NCBI GenBank assembly: GCA_016871755.1
Contig: VHCJ01000013.1
Location: 1 to 64,000, forward strand
Direction: 5' to 3'
Length of the DNA stretch: 64,000 nucleotides
Origin: Verrucomicrobiota bacterium
GTDB lineage: Bacteria > Verrucomicrobiota > Verrucomicrobiia > Opitutales > Opitutaceae
Below are positions 25,780-34,799 of this stretch, in pieces. Every line of letters begins with the position of its first letter. Positions within the stretch are counted from its first letter, which is position 1. The notes under the pieces were generated by a model. That model searched no databases. It worked only from the letters and a program-made list of their open reading frames with translations, and was not told the DNA's origin. A program made the position numbers and the translations under genes.

Positions 25780-27230
25780 TCGTCGCCCTTGAGCACCCAG
25801 GTGTCCTTGGAACCGCCGCCCTGGGAGGAGTTCACCACGAGCGAGCCCCGGCGCAGCGCGACGCGCGTCAGGCCGCCGGGCGTGACGGTGATCTTGTCGC
25901 CATAGAGGATGTAGGGCCGCAGGTCGATGTGGCGTCCCTGCAGGCGGCCGCCGCACCAGGTGGGGGAGCGGGAGAGCATGATCGGGTCTTGGGCGATGTA
26001 GTTCCGCGGGTTGGCGGCGACTTGGGCGCGGAACCGGGCGCATTCCTCCTTGGTGGCGGCGGGGCCGATGAGCATCCCGTAGCCGCCGGCTTCGTTGGCG
26101 GCCTTGACGACGAGGCGGTCGATGTGGTCGAGGATGAAGCGGCGGTCGGCCGGCTCGGAGGCGAGGTACGTGGCCACGTTCGGGAGGATCGGCTCCTCGC
26201 CGAGGTAGTAGCGGATGAGCTTGGGGACGTAGGCGTAGATCACCTTGTCGTCGGCCACACCGGTGCCGATCGAGTTGGCGAGGGCGACGGTGCCGGCGCG
26301 GTAGGCGTTCACGAGCCCCGGTACGCCGAGCATCGAGTCGGGCCGGAAGACCGTGGGATCGAGGAAGTCGTCGTCAATCCGCCGGTAAATCACGTCGACC
26401 GGCTGCAGCCCGGTGGTCGTGCGCATGTAGACCCGCCTTTCCCGCACCACGAGGTCGCGCCCCTCGACGATCGGGATGCCCATCTGGCGGGCGAGGAAGC
26501 AATGCTCGAAGTAGGCGCTGTTGTGGACGCCGGGCGTGAGGAGAACGACGCCGGGGTTCTCCTTGTGCTCCGGCGCGAGGTGGAGGAGGGCGCGGAGGAG
26601 TTGCTCGGCGTAGCCCTCGACGGGTCGGACGCCGTAGCTCTCGAAGAGCTGTGGGAACGCGCGGCGCATCGCGGCGCGGTTCTCGATCATGTAGCTCGCG
26701 CCGGACGGACAGCGGAGGTTGTCCTCGAGCACGAGGTAGTTGCCCTGTGCGTCGCGGATCAGATCGGTGCCGCAGACGTGCACATAGATGCCGCGCGGCA
26801 CCTTGAAGTTCATGAATTCACGGCGGAAGTGCTTCGCACCGAGGACGAGGGCCGCCGGGACGACGCCGTCCTTCAGGACCTTCTGCGCGTGGTAGATGTC
26901 GTCGAGGAAGCAGTTCAGCGCGTGGAGCCGCTGGATGAGCCCCGCCTCGATCCGCCGCCACTCCGCTCCGGGAATGATGCGGGGGATGAGGTCGAACGGG
27001 AAGATGCGCTCCGTGCCCTGCGCGTCGTTGTAGACCGTGAAGGTCACCCCCCGGCGGAGGAAGGCGGAGTCGACCGCCGCCCGTCGCTGGTCGAATTCCG
27101 TCACCGGCAGGTTCCCGAGGCGGTCCGCCAACCGCCGGTAGTGGGGCCGCACCCCGGCAGCCGTTCCGTCGGTGAACATTTCGTCGAAGAAGCCGGAATC
27201 GGTTTCGTAGGGGGCGCTGATGACGGACAC
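25776..27230 (-). CDS. Circularly permuted ATP-grasp type 2 protein
   Basis: 484 aa, the standard length. Landmarks of the family (formerly DUF404/DUF407) include [54 protein letters not shown] and the C-terminal GGSKDTWVL. It is predicted to join an amine to a carboxylate using ATP, possibly making a peptide tag or small peptide that the alpha-E and transglutaminase partners handle. It is first in a four-gene minus-strand operon. The start at 27230 begins 12 residues before the conserved FFDEMF. Confidence 0.95.
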   Translation of the reverse strand: MSVISAPYETDSGFFDEMFTDGTAAGVRPHYRRLADRLGNLPVTEFDQRRAAVDSAFLRRGVTFTVYNDAQGTERIFPFDLIPRIIPGAEWRRIEAGLIQRLHALNCFLDDIYHAQKVLKDGVVPAALVLGAKHFRREFMNFKVPRGIYVHVCGTDLIRDAQGNYLVLEDNLRCPSGASYMIENRAAMRRAFPQLFESYGVRPVEGYAEQLLRALLHLAPEHKENPGVVLLTPGVHNSAYFEHCFLARQMGIPIVEGRDLVVRERRVYMRTTTGLQPVDVIYRRIDDDFLDPTVFRPDSMLGVPGLVNAYRAGTVALANSIGTGVADDKVIYAYVPKLIRYYLGEEPILPNVATYLASEPADRRFILDHIDRLVVKAANEAGGYGMLIGPAATKEECARFRAQVAANPRNYIAQDPIMLSRSPTWCGGRLQGRHIDLRPYILYGDKITVTPGGLTRVALRRGSLVVNSSQGGGSKDTWVLKGDE

Positions 27231-27808
27231 GGGAAGAGGGAGGAAACAGGCGAGAAGGTGGACGCGCTGGCAAACGCCCTTAGGTGGCGTTGCCCAAGGC
27301 CGGATCGATCAAGCGCCCTCATAGCAGTTCCCTTGCCATCCATGGACGGAGTGCGGAGGCACCTGCGACCTATGGCCCGCAGGCGCTATTCTCCCGCACG
27401 ACGGGCCCGACTTCCTGCGGCCCTGCATGCAGCGGCACGCATCCGGTAGTCTGGGGGTCCTTCGGCGAGGCGATCCGGATAGAGTACGGCACGCGGCTCG
27501 ACTGGTCAGTCGATGTTACCGGCGGTTTGACTTTGCCTCCCCTTCAACTCGGCGGCGTCCTCGTCAGGGAGTCGGGAGCGCAATGATTCGCGACTCGCCG
27601 CCCCGAAACCCCTCGCCCCCGTTGCCCGCCGCGTTCCAGACCTGTCCGTTGTCCCAGCCGCTCCGCGAGAGTGTTGGGCTGGGGGTGACCCTTCCTTCCG
27701 GAGGGTCCGTCGACGCCCCTTCCTCGCGACGCTGAACCGAGGTTCCCGTCGCATCGATTTCGCCGGCCTGCCGGCACGTTCCCCTACCCAGACCAACCCA
27801 CAGCGATC
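27231..27808. other. 578-bp divergent intergenic region upstream of the TonB receptor
   Basis: No convincing gene. It contains the promoter side of both the ATP-grasp operon and the TonB receptor. The main signal is the inverted repeat at 27498-27513. TTGACT at 27527-27532 resembles a -35 box but has no good -10 partner at 17 bp. The rest is GC-rich with no repeat or RNA gene seen. Confidence 0.6.
27498..27514 (+). promoter_or_regulatory. Candidate operator A (shared with 47598-47611)
   Basis: TCGACTG-GT-CAGTCGA is a perfect 7-bp inverted repeat (27498-27513). The 14-mer ACTGGTCAGTCGAT (27501-27514) occurs again, on the opposite strand, upstream of the propeller gene starting at 47537. Nine of its bases (ACTGGTCAG) also occur upstream of the exported Gfo/Idh gene at 38276. 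The ACTGGTC half-site resembles operators of GntR/FadR-type regulators. It lies about 295 bp before the TonB receptor start. Confidence 0.45.
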
Positions 27809-30073
27809 ATGAAAAAACACCCAATCGGGGTCTCCCTGCTCCTGACCCTGCTCGCCTCCATCCCGGCCTCCGCGCAGGTTGCGCCGAAGCCTCCCGCCGA
27901 CGCGGCGGCCGACAAGTCCGAGGAAACCGTCACCCTTTCGCCGTTCGTCGTCTCGAACGAGGGCGACCAAGGCTATCGCACGCAGCAGACGATGATCGGC
28001 AGCCGTACGGCCAAGAACCTCCTCGAACTGCCGGTCGCCGTCTCCATCATCGGCCTCCCGCAGATCGAGGACGCCGCGGCCATCGACATTCACGAGGTCC
28101 TCAAGTACGGCACGAGCGGCGTGACCCGGAGCCAGTCGTTCAACAACGACGTCAACATCCGCGGCTTCCGCGTCTTGGGTGGCACCCTCCGCAACGGCAA
28201 CATCGCCCGCACCAGCAACAAGCACCTGCCGTTCTTCGACATTGAGCGCGTCGAGGTCCTCAAGGGACCGGCGGCGATGCTCAGCGGATCCAATTCCGGC
28301 ATGGGCGGCACGCTCAACTACTTCACCCGGCGCCCCACCGACAAGCCGATGGGCGAGGTGAAGACTTCCATCAACAGCGCCGGCCGACTCCGTGGCCAGG
28401 TGAATGTTTCCGGGCCGCTCTACCGCAAGGGCGAGTCCTTCCGGGTCAATTACCGCGGCACGCTCGGGGTGGCCAAGTCCGACACCTACCTCGGCAAGGA
28501 TCCGGAGTGGGAGGACCAGCGCTACTACGGCGCCGCGGTCGCGATGTACTTCGGCAACAACACGAGCCTCACCATCGAGGGTTCGTTCGACGACAACCGG
28601 ACCTACATCTACCTCTGGGACTTCCTCGACATTTCCGTCCCGGCAAATCCCCGCACGGGCCTGATCGACGCCAAGCTGAATCGCTACTCGACCTTGGGCT
28701 ACTCGCCGGGTCGGAAGAAGGACGCGTTCTGGCCGCTCGAGTACACGGATGTCAGCGCCACCTACCTCCAGACGCTGACCGACAACAGCAACCTGCGTTT
28801 CGTGTATAATTTCACCCGCCTGTGGGACAATCGCCGCAACAACCGCGGCATCACCGTTCGCCCCGACAACTACACGCTCGCCCGCCAGGATATCCGCAAC
28901 AACAACGGAAACGTCGTGCACGGCTTCCAGTTCGACTACCAGTACAACCTTGTCACAAAGTGGGGCAAGCTGGACTCGATGGTCGGCGCGGATGGCTTCA
29001 CGCAGAATGGGTTCAACAACGAGTCGATCCTCTTCATGCCTGACGCGGATTCGCGCACCGGTGTCGCGCCCAACGACGACGCCTTCTATGCGCAGTACAT
29101 GTCCGACTTCGATCTTTTCGACAAGGCCCGTCCCGCCACCGCTGGCACTCCGGCCACGAAGAACAAGACCAACAACCGGAACCTGTCATACTACGTGCAG
29201 GAAAACGTCTCCTTCCTCAAGGATCGCGTGGTCCTCGTGGGCGGTCTCCGCTGGTTCAAGCCGTACCGCAGCACGCTCAATCGCGTGACCAACGTGCTGA
29301 CGGAGGACTTCGTCAAGAAGCACCGCGTGCACCGCTACGGCATCGTCGTGAAGCTGCTGCCGACCGTCTCGGCATACTATACGGATGCGCAGAATCTGTT
29401 CCCCGCCAATCCGGGCCGCACCGACCTCGTCATCCAAAACGATGGTCTGGGCGAGCCGTTCAAGGACTCGGAGGGCAAGCTCCAGGAGCTGGGCATCAAG
29501 TTCGACTACAAGTTCTCGGAGCGCGTCACGGGCTACGGCTCGGCCGCCGTCTTCAAGATGGAGCAGACCAACATCCGCACCTTCGGCACGCTGCCCTCCG
29601 GCAACCAGGGCCTGATTCAGTCGGCCATGGACAGCGCGGAAGGCTGGGAGACGGACCTTGGTCTGCGGATCAAGACCGAGACCGGGGCGATTGACCTGAT
29701 CGTCACGTACTTCAACGGCGACTCCGCCATCGCGCTCGACAAGGGCAAGGCCTACGTGCGCCAGGCCAACGCCTTCGCGCCGTGGAAGTACAGCTTCTTC
29801 GGTCGCTACTCTTGGACGAGCGGCACGATGCGCGGATTCCGGTTCGGCGCGGGCTTTGAGGACGAGGACAAGCGGCGCAACGGTGCGCACCTCGTGGACC
29901 GTCCGCTCACCGCCGATGCCTTCTTCGGCTACGAGATCAACAAGCGCTGGGACGCCCAGCTGAACCTGTCCAACCTGACGGACGAGCTGTACATCATCCA
30001 GGTGGCGGCCACCGGTCTCGTCTCGCGTGAAGACCAGTTCCGCGCGAAGTTGACCGTGACCTACAAGTGGTAG
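27809..30073 (+). CDS. TonB-dependent outer-membrane receptor
   Basis: 754 aa. Signal peptide (residues 1-23, cleaved after ASA), then the mature N-terminus EETVTLSPFVVSNEGDQGY, a segment typical of Opitutaceae receptors and close to where the TonB box lies. The plug domain follows (LPVAVSII, the conserved RGF, FFDIERVEVLKGPAAMLSG, GGTLNYFTRRP). A 22-strand-type barrel region ends with the terminal aromatic residue (VTYKW). It imports a ligand across the outer membrane using ExbB/ExbD/TonB energy. Its position at the head of the exported propeller genes suggests an oligosaccharide or sugar-acid ligand; no SusD partner is present. Confidence 0.95.
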   Translation: MKKHPIGVSLLLTLLASIPASAQVAPKPPADAAADKSEETVTLSPFVVSNEGDQGYRTQQTMIGSRTAKNLLELPVAVSIIGLPQIEDAAAIDIHEVLKYGTSGVTRSQSFNNDVNIRGFRVLGGTLRNGNIARTSNKHLPFFDIERVEVLKGPAAMLSGSNSGMGGTLNYFTRRPTDKPMGEVKTSINSAGRLRGQVNVSGPLYRKGESFRVNYRGTLGVAKSDTYLGKDPEWEDQRYYGAAVAMYFGNNTSLTIEGSFDDNRTYIYLWDFLDISVPANPRTGLIDAKLNRYSTLGYSPGRKKDAFWPLEYTDVSATYLQTLTDNSNLRFVYNFTRLWDNRRNNRGITVRPDNYTLARQDIRNNNGNVVHGFQFDYQYNLVTKWGKLDSMVGADGFTQNGFNNESILFMPDADSRTGVAPNDDAFYAQYMSDFDLFDKARPATAGTPATKNKTNNRNLSYYVQENVSFLKDRVVLVGGLRWFKPYRSTLNRVTNVLTEDFVKKHRVHRYGIVVKLLPTVSAYYTDAQNLFPANPGRTDLVIQNDGLGEPFKDSEGKLQELGIKFDYKFSERVTGYGSAAVFKMEQTNIRTFGTLPSGNQGLIQSAMDSAEGWETDLGLRIKTETGAIDLIVTYFNGDSAIALDKGKAYVRQANAFAPWKYSFFGRYSWTSGTMRGFRFGAGFEDEDKRRNGAHLVDRPLTADAFFGYEINKRWDAQLNLSNLTDELYIIQVAATGLVSREDQFRAKLTVTYKW

Positions 30074-30100
30074 GCCGGCCTGCGCTGCACGGTTAGGCTC

Positions 30101-30183
30101 CGGATGCGGTGGGCGCCGTGCGCCCACCGCATCCGCGGGGCCGGACCTCGGTCCGGCCCGCTGATCTCTGGCGCTGGAGCGCC
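30101..30183. repeat. Three consecutive perfect hairpins after the TonB receptor gene
   Basis: Stem 1: CGGATGCGGTGGGCGC (30101-30116) pairs fully with 30120-30135, loop CGT. Stem 2: GGGCCGGACC (30138-30147) pairs with 30150-30159, loop TC. Stem 3: GGCGCT (30170-30175) pairs with AGCGCC (30178-30183). No U-tract follows. They lie between the receptor and the first propeller gene and may end or stabilise the receptor mRNA. The inner CGC-TGGA-GCG of stem 3 recurs at 38066-38075. Confidence 0.7.
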
Positions 30184-30221
30184 ATCGCGGTTCGCCGCGT
30201 TTTCCCCATTCAAGCGCCGGC

Positions 30222-31901
30222 ATGGCCTCCCGCCCCTCCCTTGTTCGGTGTTGGCTTCTCGGCGGCGGGTTGCTGACCGCCTCGCTCTGCGGGGTGGTCG
30301 GAGCCGCGCCGGCCGCAGAGGTGTGGGACATCGGTTCCCGCCGGGAGTTATTCGTGGAGGGGGCGTTGGTGGAGCGCCTGAGCGGGGGCGCCCAGCTGCG
30401 CCTGCACCGTCCCGTCCCGCGGGAGATGGCGATCGAGCACGATGCGCCCTGGGAGGGCACGGGCAGCGGTTACCACTCCATCTTCAAGGACGGCGACCGC
30501 TATCGGATGTACTACAGTTCCTACGAGTTGTATCTCGTGGAACTGGCGGGCGGCACGCCCCAGAGCGCGGCCCCGAAGGAACCGCACAACCTCTGCGGCT
30601 ACGCGGAGAGCAACGACGGGATCCACTGGCGCAAACCGGTTCTCGGTCTGCACGCGTTCAATGGCTCGACGGCCAACAACATCGTCATGGCCAGCGGCCG
30701 GATCGGCGGCGTGGACGCGGATGCCGCCCACCCGGCGGTCTTCCGCGACGACAACCCGGCGGCGCCCGCCGACGCGCGCTACAAGGCGATCCTGCGCTCC
30801 CGCGAGCCGCGCGGACTGCTGCCGTTCAAGTCGCCGGACGGCCTGCACTGGACGCCGATGGTGGACCGGCCAATCATCACCGATGGCGCGTTCGATTCCC
30901 AGAATCTCGCCTTCTGGGACGCCGTGCGCGGGGAATACCGGACGTACTGGCGGTACTTCGACCAAGGAACCCCGGAGAAGCCGTACCAAGGCGTGCGGGC
31001 GATCCGCACCGCGACCTCGAAGGATTTCATCCATTGGGAGAACCAGCGTGACCTGACCTACGCGGATTCCCCGTCGGAGCACCTGTACACGAACCAGGTG
31101 CTGCCGTACTACCGCGCTCCCCACCTCTACATCGGCTTCCCGACGCGGTATCGCGAGCGGGGGCACGATGATCGGGGCGATGCGCCGCATCCGGCGGCGA
31201 AACCCACGGCGGAGGAAAACCGCGCGCGCATCCAGCAGTGGTCGGCATCGCTGCGCGCACTGCCGGAACTCCGGGAGCGCGAGTTGCGCGCGGCCGCCAA
31301 CGAACGCTACGGATCCGCCCTCTCTGAGGGACTCCTGATGGCGAGTCGCGACGGAGTGAACTTCAAGCGCTGGAACGAGGCCTTTCTCCCACCGGGCATC
31401 GAGCGCGACGGTACCTGGAACTACGGTCACCAGTACCTCGCCTGGCACGTGGTCGAGACCAAGTCTGATCTCCCCGGCGCACCCAACGAACTTTCGCTCT
31501 ACGCGGTCGAGAGCTACTGGACGCCTCCCGGCAGCGCGTTGCGGCGCTACACGCTGCGGCTTGACGGCTTCGTTTCCGTGCAGGCGCCGATGTCCGGCGG
31601 CGAACTGCTCACGGTCCCGGTGCGCTTCACGGGCCGGGAACTGACGCTCAACTTCGCCACGTCCGCGGCCGGCAGCGTGCGGGTGGAACTCCAGGACCCG
31701 GAGGGCCGTCCCTATCCGGGCTTCGCCCTCGCCGACTGCCCGGCACACTTCGGCGACACCGTGGAGCGGGCGGTGACGTGGCGGAACGGTCGGGATGTCA
31801 GCTCGCTTGCCGGCCGGCCGGTTCGGCTGCGCTTCGTCCTGCAGGATGCGGATGTGTATGCCTTCCGGTTTCGCGACTCCGCCCCGACTTCGGGACCGTG
31901 A
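30222..31901 (+). CDS. Exported beta-propeller protein, GH32/GH43/sialidase-like (paralogue 1)
   Basis: 559 aa. Signal peptide in residues 1-32. The propeller part has RELFVEGALVERLSG, GYHSIFKDGDRYRMYY, and the recurring block DGIHWRKPVLGLHAFNGS with NNIVM. Later come FDSQNLAFWD, YRTYWRYF, ATSKDFIHWEN and LLMASRDGVNFKRW. A C-terminal beta-sandwich (about 455-555) has GSVRVELQDPEGRPYPGF, DC, GDT and PVRLRFVLQDADVYAFRF, shared with neighbouring paralogues. Similar proteins are annotated as hypothetical or GH32-like in PVC bacteria; whether it is hydrolytic is unknown. Nearest relative in the window is the gene at 33125. Confidence 0.75.
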   Translation: MASRPSLVRCWLLGGGLLTASLCGVVGAAPAAEVWDIGSRRELFVEGALVERLSGGAQLRLHRPVPREMAIEHDAPWEGTGSGYHSIFKDGDRYRMYYSSYELYLVELAGGTPQSAAPKEPHNLCGYAESNDGIHWRKPVLGLHAFNGSTANNIVMASGRIGGVDADAAHPAVFRDDNPAAPADARYKAILRSREPRGLLPFKSPDGLHWTPMVDRPIITDGAFDSQNLAFWDAVRGEYRTYWRYFDQGTPEKPYQGVRAIRTATSKDFIHWENQRDLTYADSPSEHLYTNQVLPYYRAPHLYIGFPTRYRERGHDDRGDAPHPAAKPTAEENRARIQQWSASLRALPELRERELRAAANERYGSALSEGLLMASRDGVNFKRWNEAFLPPGIERDGTWNYGHQYLAWHVVETKSDLPGAPNELSLYAVESYWTPPGSALRRYTLRLDGFVSVQAPMSGGELLTVPVRFTGRELTLNFATSAAGSVRVELQDPEGRPYPGFALADCPAHFGDTVERAVTWRNGRDVSSLAGRPVRLRFVLQDADVYAFRFRDSAPTSGP

Positions 31902-31941
31902 CGCGGCTTTGGGTCTTCGAGCCTGAGACAGTGCCTTCGCC

Positions 31942-33030
31942 ATGATTGACCTGACCCGACCGCCGGCCCGAGGCCCCGCCACTCAGACGGTGGAGGATGA
32001 CCCGGGCCTCGACTGGGTCACGGCTCCGGACTGCGCGCTGGATGCGCCGCCTGATGCCACGTCCGATCCCGCGCCGGAGGCCACGAGGTCACCCGCGGAA
32101 CTCCGCACCGGGGTCGGAGCCGTCGTGGCGCCGCGGATCGTGCGGCTTCCCGGAGGCTCCTACCGGATGTACTACACGCAGGTGCTGGCGAGGCCCGGCG
32201 TGCCGGAGGGGGCCCGGGACTTCGCGAGCGCGACCGCCCGAATTCTCAGTGCGAGCTCGATCGACGGGGAGACATGGACGCCGGAACCGGGGGTGCGTCT
32301 CTCGGCGGCCGATGGTGGCGCCGGCGAGTTTCGCGTCATTGTCGGTGACGCATTCCCGCTCGATGCCCCCGGGCGCCTCTGGCGGATGTACTATGAATGC
32401 ACGGATGAGCCCCGGATGGACGCCACCCGGATCCTTTCCGCCCGGTCCGACGACGGCGGCCTGACCTGGCGGCGGGAACCGGGGGTGCGACTCGGCGAAC
32501 CGGGACGCAGCTTCGTGACCCCGCGGGTGCTGTTCCTTCCGGACGGAGGCCTCAGGTTGCTCTGTGCCGAACGGGGACGCGGCATCATCAGCGCGCGCTC
32601 CCACGATGGCGGAACGACGTTTGCGGAGGAGCCCGGGATCCGGGTTGCGGCGGATGGACCCTACGACGCGGCGACCGCGTACGCGCCGGAGGTCGTCCGC
32701 GTCGCGGGCGGTGGCTATGTGATGTACTACGCCGGGTACGAGACTCCTGATCGCGCGCACATCCTCCGGGCAGAGTCCACGGACGGTCTGACGTGGCGCA
32801 AGGTGGCGCGGCCGGTCATCTCGCCCGGCGGCTCGTGGCTGAGCGCGGCGAAGTGCTCCGAGATGTGCCTCGTCACGTTGCCGCCGGGGATCGGCAGTCG
32901 GCCGCGGTACCGGCTCCTCTACGAAGCCTGCGACGGCGCGGCGGCACGCGTTCGTGGGGTCTGGCGGATCGCCAGCGCCTCCCCGCGGCCGTCGGACTCC
33001 ACCCGCGTCGAACCGTCCTCCCCGCCCTGA
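31942..33030 (+). CDS. Beta-propeller protein without signal peptide (sialidase/arabinanase-like fold)
   Basis: 362 aa. Repeated short blades include YRMYYTQV, ILSASSIDGETWTPEPGVRLS, LWRMYYECTD, ILSARSDDGGLTWRREPGVRL, IISARSHDGGTTFAEEPGIRV, YVMYYAGYETPDRAHILRAESTDGLTW. These are BNR-like S/A-x-D-G-x-T-W turns alternating with M-Y-Y strands. Unlike the flanking paralogues it has no signal peptide and no C-terminal beta-sandwich, so it is predicted cytoplasmic. It could be a glycoside hydrolase or phosphorylase of the GH43/GH130-like fold. The gene lies 40 bp after the previous one. Confidence 0.7.
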   Translation: MIDLTRPPARGPATQTVEDDPGLDWVTAPDCALDAPPDATSDPAPEATRSPAELRTGVGAVVAPRIVRLPGGSYRMYYTQVLARPGVPEGARDFASATARILSASSIDGETWTPEPGVRLSAADGGAGEFRVIVGDAFPLDAPGRLWRMYYECTDEPRMDATRILSARSDDGGLTWRREPGVRLGEPGRSFVTPRVLFLPDGGLRLLCAERGRGIISARSHDGGTTFAEEPGIRVAADGPYDAATAYAPEVVRVAGGGYVMYYAGYETPDRAHILRAESTDGLTWRKVARPVISPGGSWLSAAKCSEMCLVTLPPGIGSRPRYRLLYEACDGAAARVRGVWRIASASPRPSDSTRVEPSSPP

Positions 33031-33124
33031 ACCGCCTCCGCCGCCTCGGCGACCGTCCGCCCGCGCGTGAGCGAACGGGCCGACCCTGAGGCCGGCCCTG
33101 AGTGACCCCTCTATTCCCAATCCC

Positions 33125-34693
33125 ATGAAGACCTCCCTCGTGCTCCTCAGTCTCTTGACCCTCGGGTCCGCCGCGGCGGCGGCGCCGATCGACATCGGTG
33201 GCCGCCGTGAACTGTTCGTCGACGACGTCCTCATCGACCGCCTATCCGGCCGGGCCGAGCTCCGGCTGAACGAACCGATCCCCCGCGAAGTGGTGCTGAG
33301 CCACGATGAACCGTGGGAAGGAGCGGGGAGCGGTTACCACAGCGTCTTTCAGGACGGGCCTCTCTATCGCATGTACTACAAGGCGTGGCAGCGCACGGCG
33401 GGTCCGGGCACGCCGAACGGCGACCCTGAGCCCCTGTTTTGCTGCTACGCGGAGAGCGACGACGGCATTCACTGGCGGAAGCCGGCCCTGGGCCTGTTTG
33501 AATTCCAAGGCTCCAAGGCCAACAACATCGTGATGGCCACCGCGCAGGTTGGCGCATTGCACGTCGATGCCGGCCATCCGGCGGTCTTCAAGGACCTCAA
33601 TCCCGCCGCTCCCGCGGATGCGCGCTACAAGGCGTTCTTCCGGTCCGACGCGCCGTGGGGCAAGGAGAGCGCTGATCGGCCCCGCGGACTCCTCGCGTTC
33701 AAGTCCGCCGACGGCATCCGCTTCACCCCGATGGTGCCGGATCGTCCCGTGATCACCAACGGAGCCTTTGACTCCCAGAACCTCGCGTTCTGGGATACCG
33801 TCCGCGGTGAGTACCGCGCCTACTGGCGATACTTCCAGCGGAACAACGACGGCAGCAAGGGGGGCGCGACCCCGACGGGCTCGCGGGCGATCCGCACCGC
33901 GACCTCGAAGGACTTCATCCACTGGCAGGGCGAGGAGAACGTGCACTACGTCGACTCGCCGGAGGAGCAGCTCTACATCAATCAGATCAAGCCGTATCCG
34001 CGTGCTCCGCACCTCTTCATCGGGTTTCCCGCGCGCTACCTTGACCGCGGCTGGTCGGAGGAGATGCGTGCGTTGCCGGAGCGGGAGCACCGCGAGTGGC
34101 GGGCTGGGATCCTCGCGCGCCTCGGCACCGCGTTGACCGACTCGCTCTTCATGGCCAGTCGCGACGGCGTGAACTTCAAGCGCTGGAACGAAGTCTTCCT
34201 GCGCCCCGGGCCGGAGCGACCCGGTGCATGGACCTACGGTCAGACCTTCATCGCCTGGGAGCCGGTGATCACGAAGTCCTCCCTGGAAGGGGCGGCGGAT
34301 GAACTTTCGCTCTACATCAGCGAAAGCTACTGGAGCGGGCGGTCCGGCAGCACGGTGCGCCGGTACACCCTGCGGCTCGACGGCTTCGTCGCCCTGCGCG
34401 CCCCGATGGCCGGGGGCGAACTGCTGACCAAGCCCGTGCGGTTTGCGGGGTCTGCGTTGTCGCTCAATTTCGCCACGTCGGCGATCGGCAGCGTGCGGGT
34501 GGAGTTGCAGGACGAATCCGGCCGGCCGCTGCCGGGCTTCGCGCTGGAGGACTGCGCCCCGCTCTTCGGCGACACCATCGACCGACGCGTGCGCTGGAAG
34601 GGCGGCTCGCTCGCGGCGCTCGCCGGCCGACCGGTGCGCCTGCGTTTCGCAGTGAGCGACGCGCAGCTGTACTCCTTCCAGTTTCAGCCCTGA
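33125..34693 (+). CDS. Exported beta-propeller protein (paralogue 2)
   Basis: 522 aa. Signal peptide in residues 1-20 (SLLTLGSAAAAA). It parallels the gene at 30222 throughout: GGRRELFVDDVLIDRLSGRAELRL, GYHSVFQDGPLYRMYY, DGIHWRKPALGLFEFQGS, NNIVM, FDSQNLAFWD, ATSKDFIHWQ, LFMASRDGVNFKRWNEVF and the C-terminal sandwich ending PVRLRFAVSDAQLYSFQF. At DNA level a 43-nt stretch (33883-33925) differs at only two positions from 30995-31037. This points to duplication or gene conversion. ATG is preceded by CCCAATCCC, with no Shine-Dalgarno. Confidence 0.75.
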   Translation: MKTSLVLLSLLTLGSAAAAAPIDIGGRRELFVDDVLIDRLSGRAELRLNEPIPREVVLSHDEPWEGAGSGYHSVFQDGPLYRMYYKAWQRTAGPGTPNGDPEPLFCCYAESDDGIHWRKPALGLFEFQGSKANNIVMATAQVGALHVDAGHPAVFKDLNPAAPADARYKAFFRSDAPWGKESADRPRGLLAFKSADGIRFTPMVPDRPVITNGAFDSQNLAFWDTVRGEYRAYWRYFQRNNDGSKGGATPTGSRAIRTATSKDFIHWQGEENVHYVDSPEEQLYINQIKPYPRAPHLFIGFPARYLDRGWSEEMRALPEREHREWRAGILARLGTALTDSLFMASRDGVNFKRWNEVFLRPGPERPGAWTYGQTFIAWEPVITKSSLEGAADELSLYISESYWSGRSGSTVRRYTLRLDGFVALRAPMAGGELLTKPVRFAGSALSLNFATSAIGSVRVELQDESGRPLPGFALEDCAPLFGDTIDRRVRWKGGSLAALAGRPVRLRFAVSDAQLYSFQFQP

Positions 34694-34799
34694 AGGCCCG
34701 GGGCGCGGTGGGGTTTCCCGGCCCCCGGTGCGCCGCGTCCCGCGTGGGTTCGCGGGCCCGCGCGGCCGCGGCGGCCCGCCTCCCTGACCCCCGCCTCCC

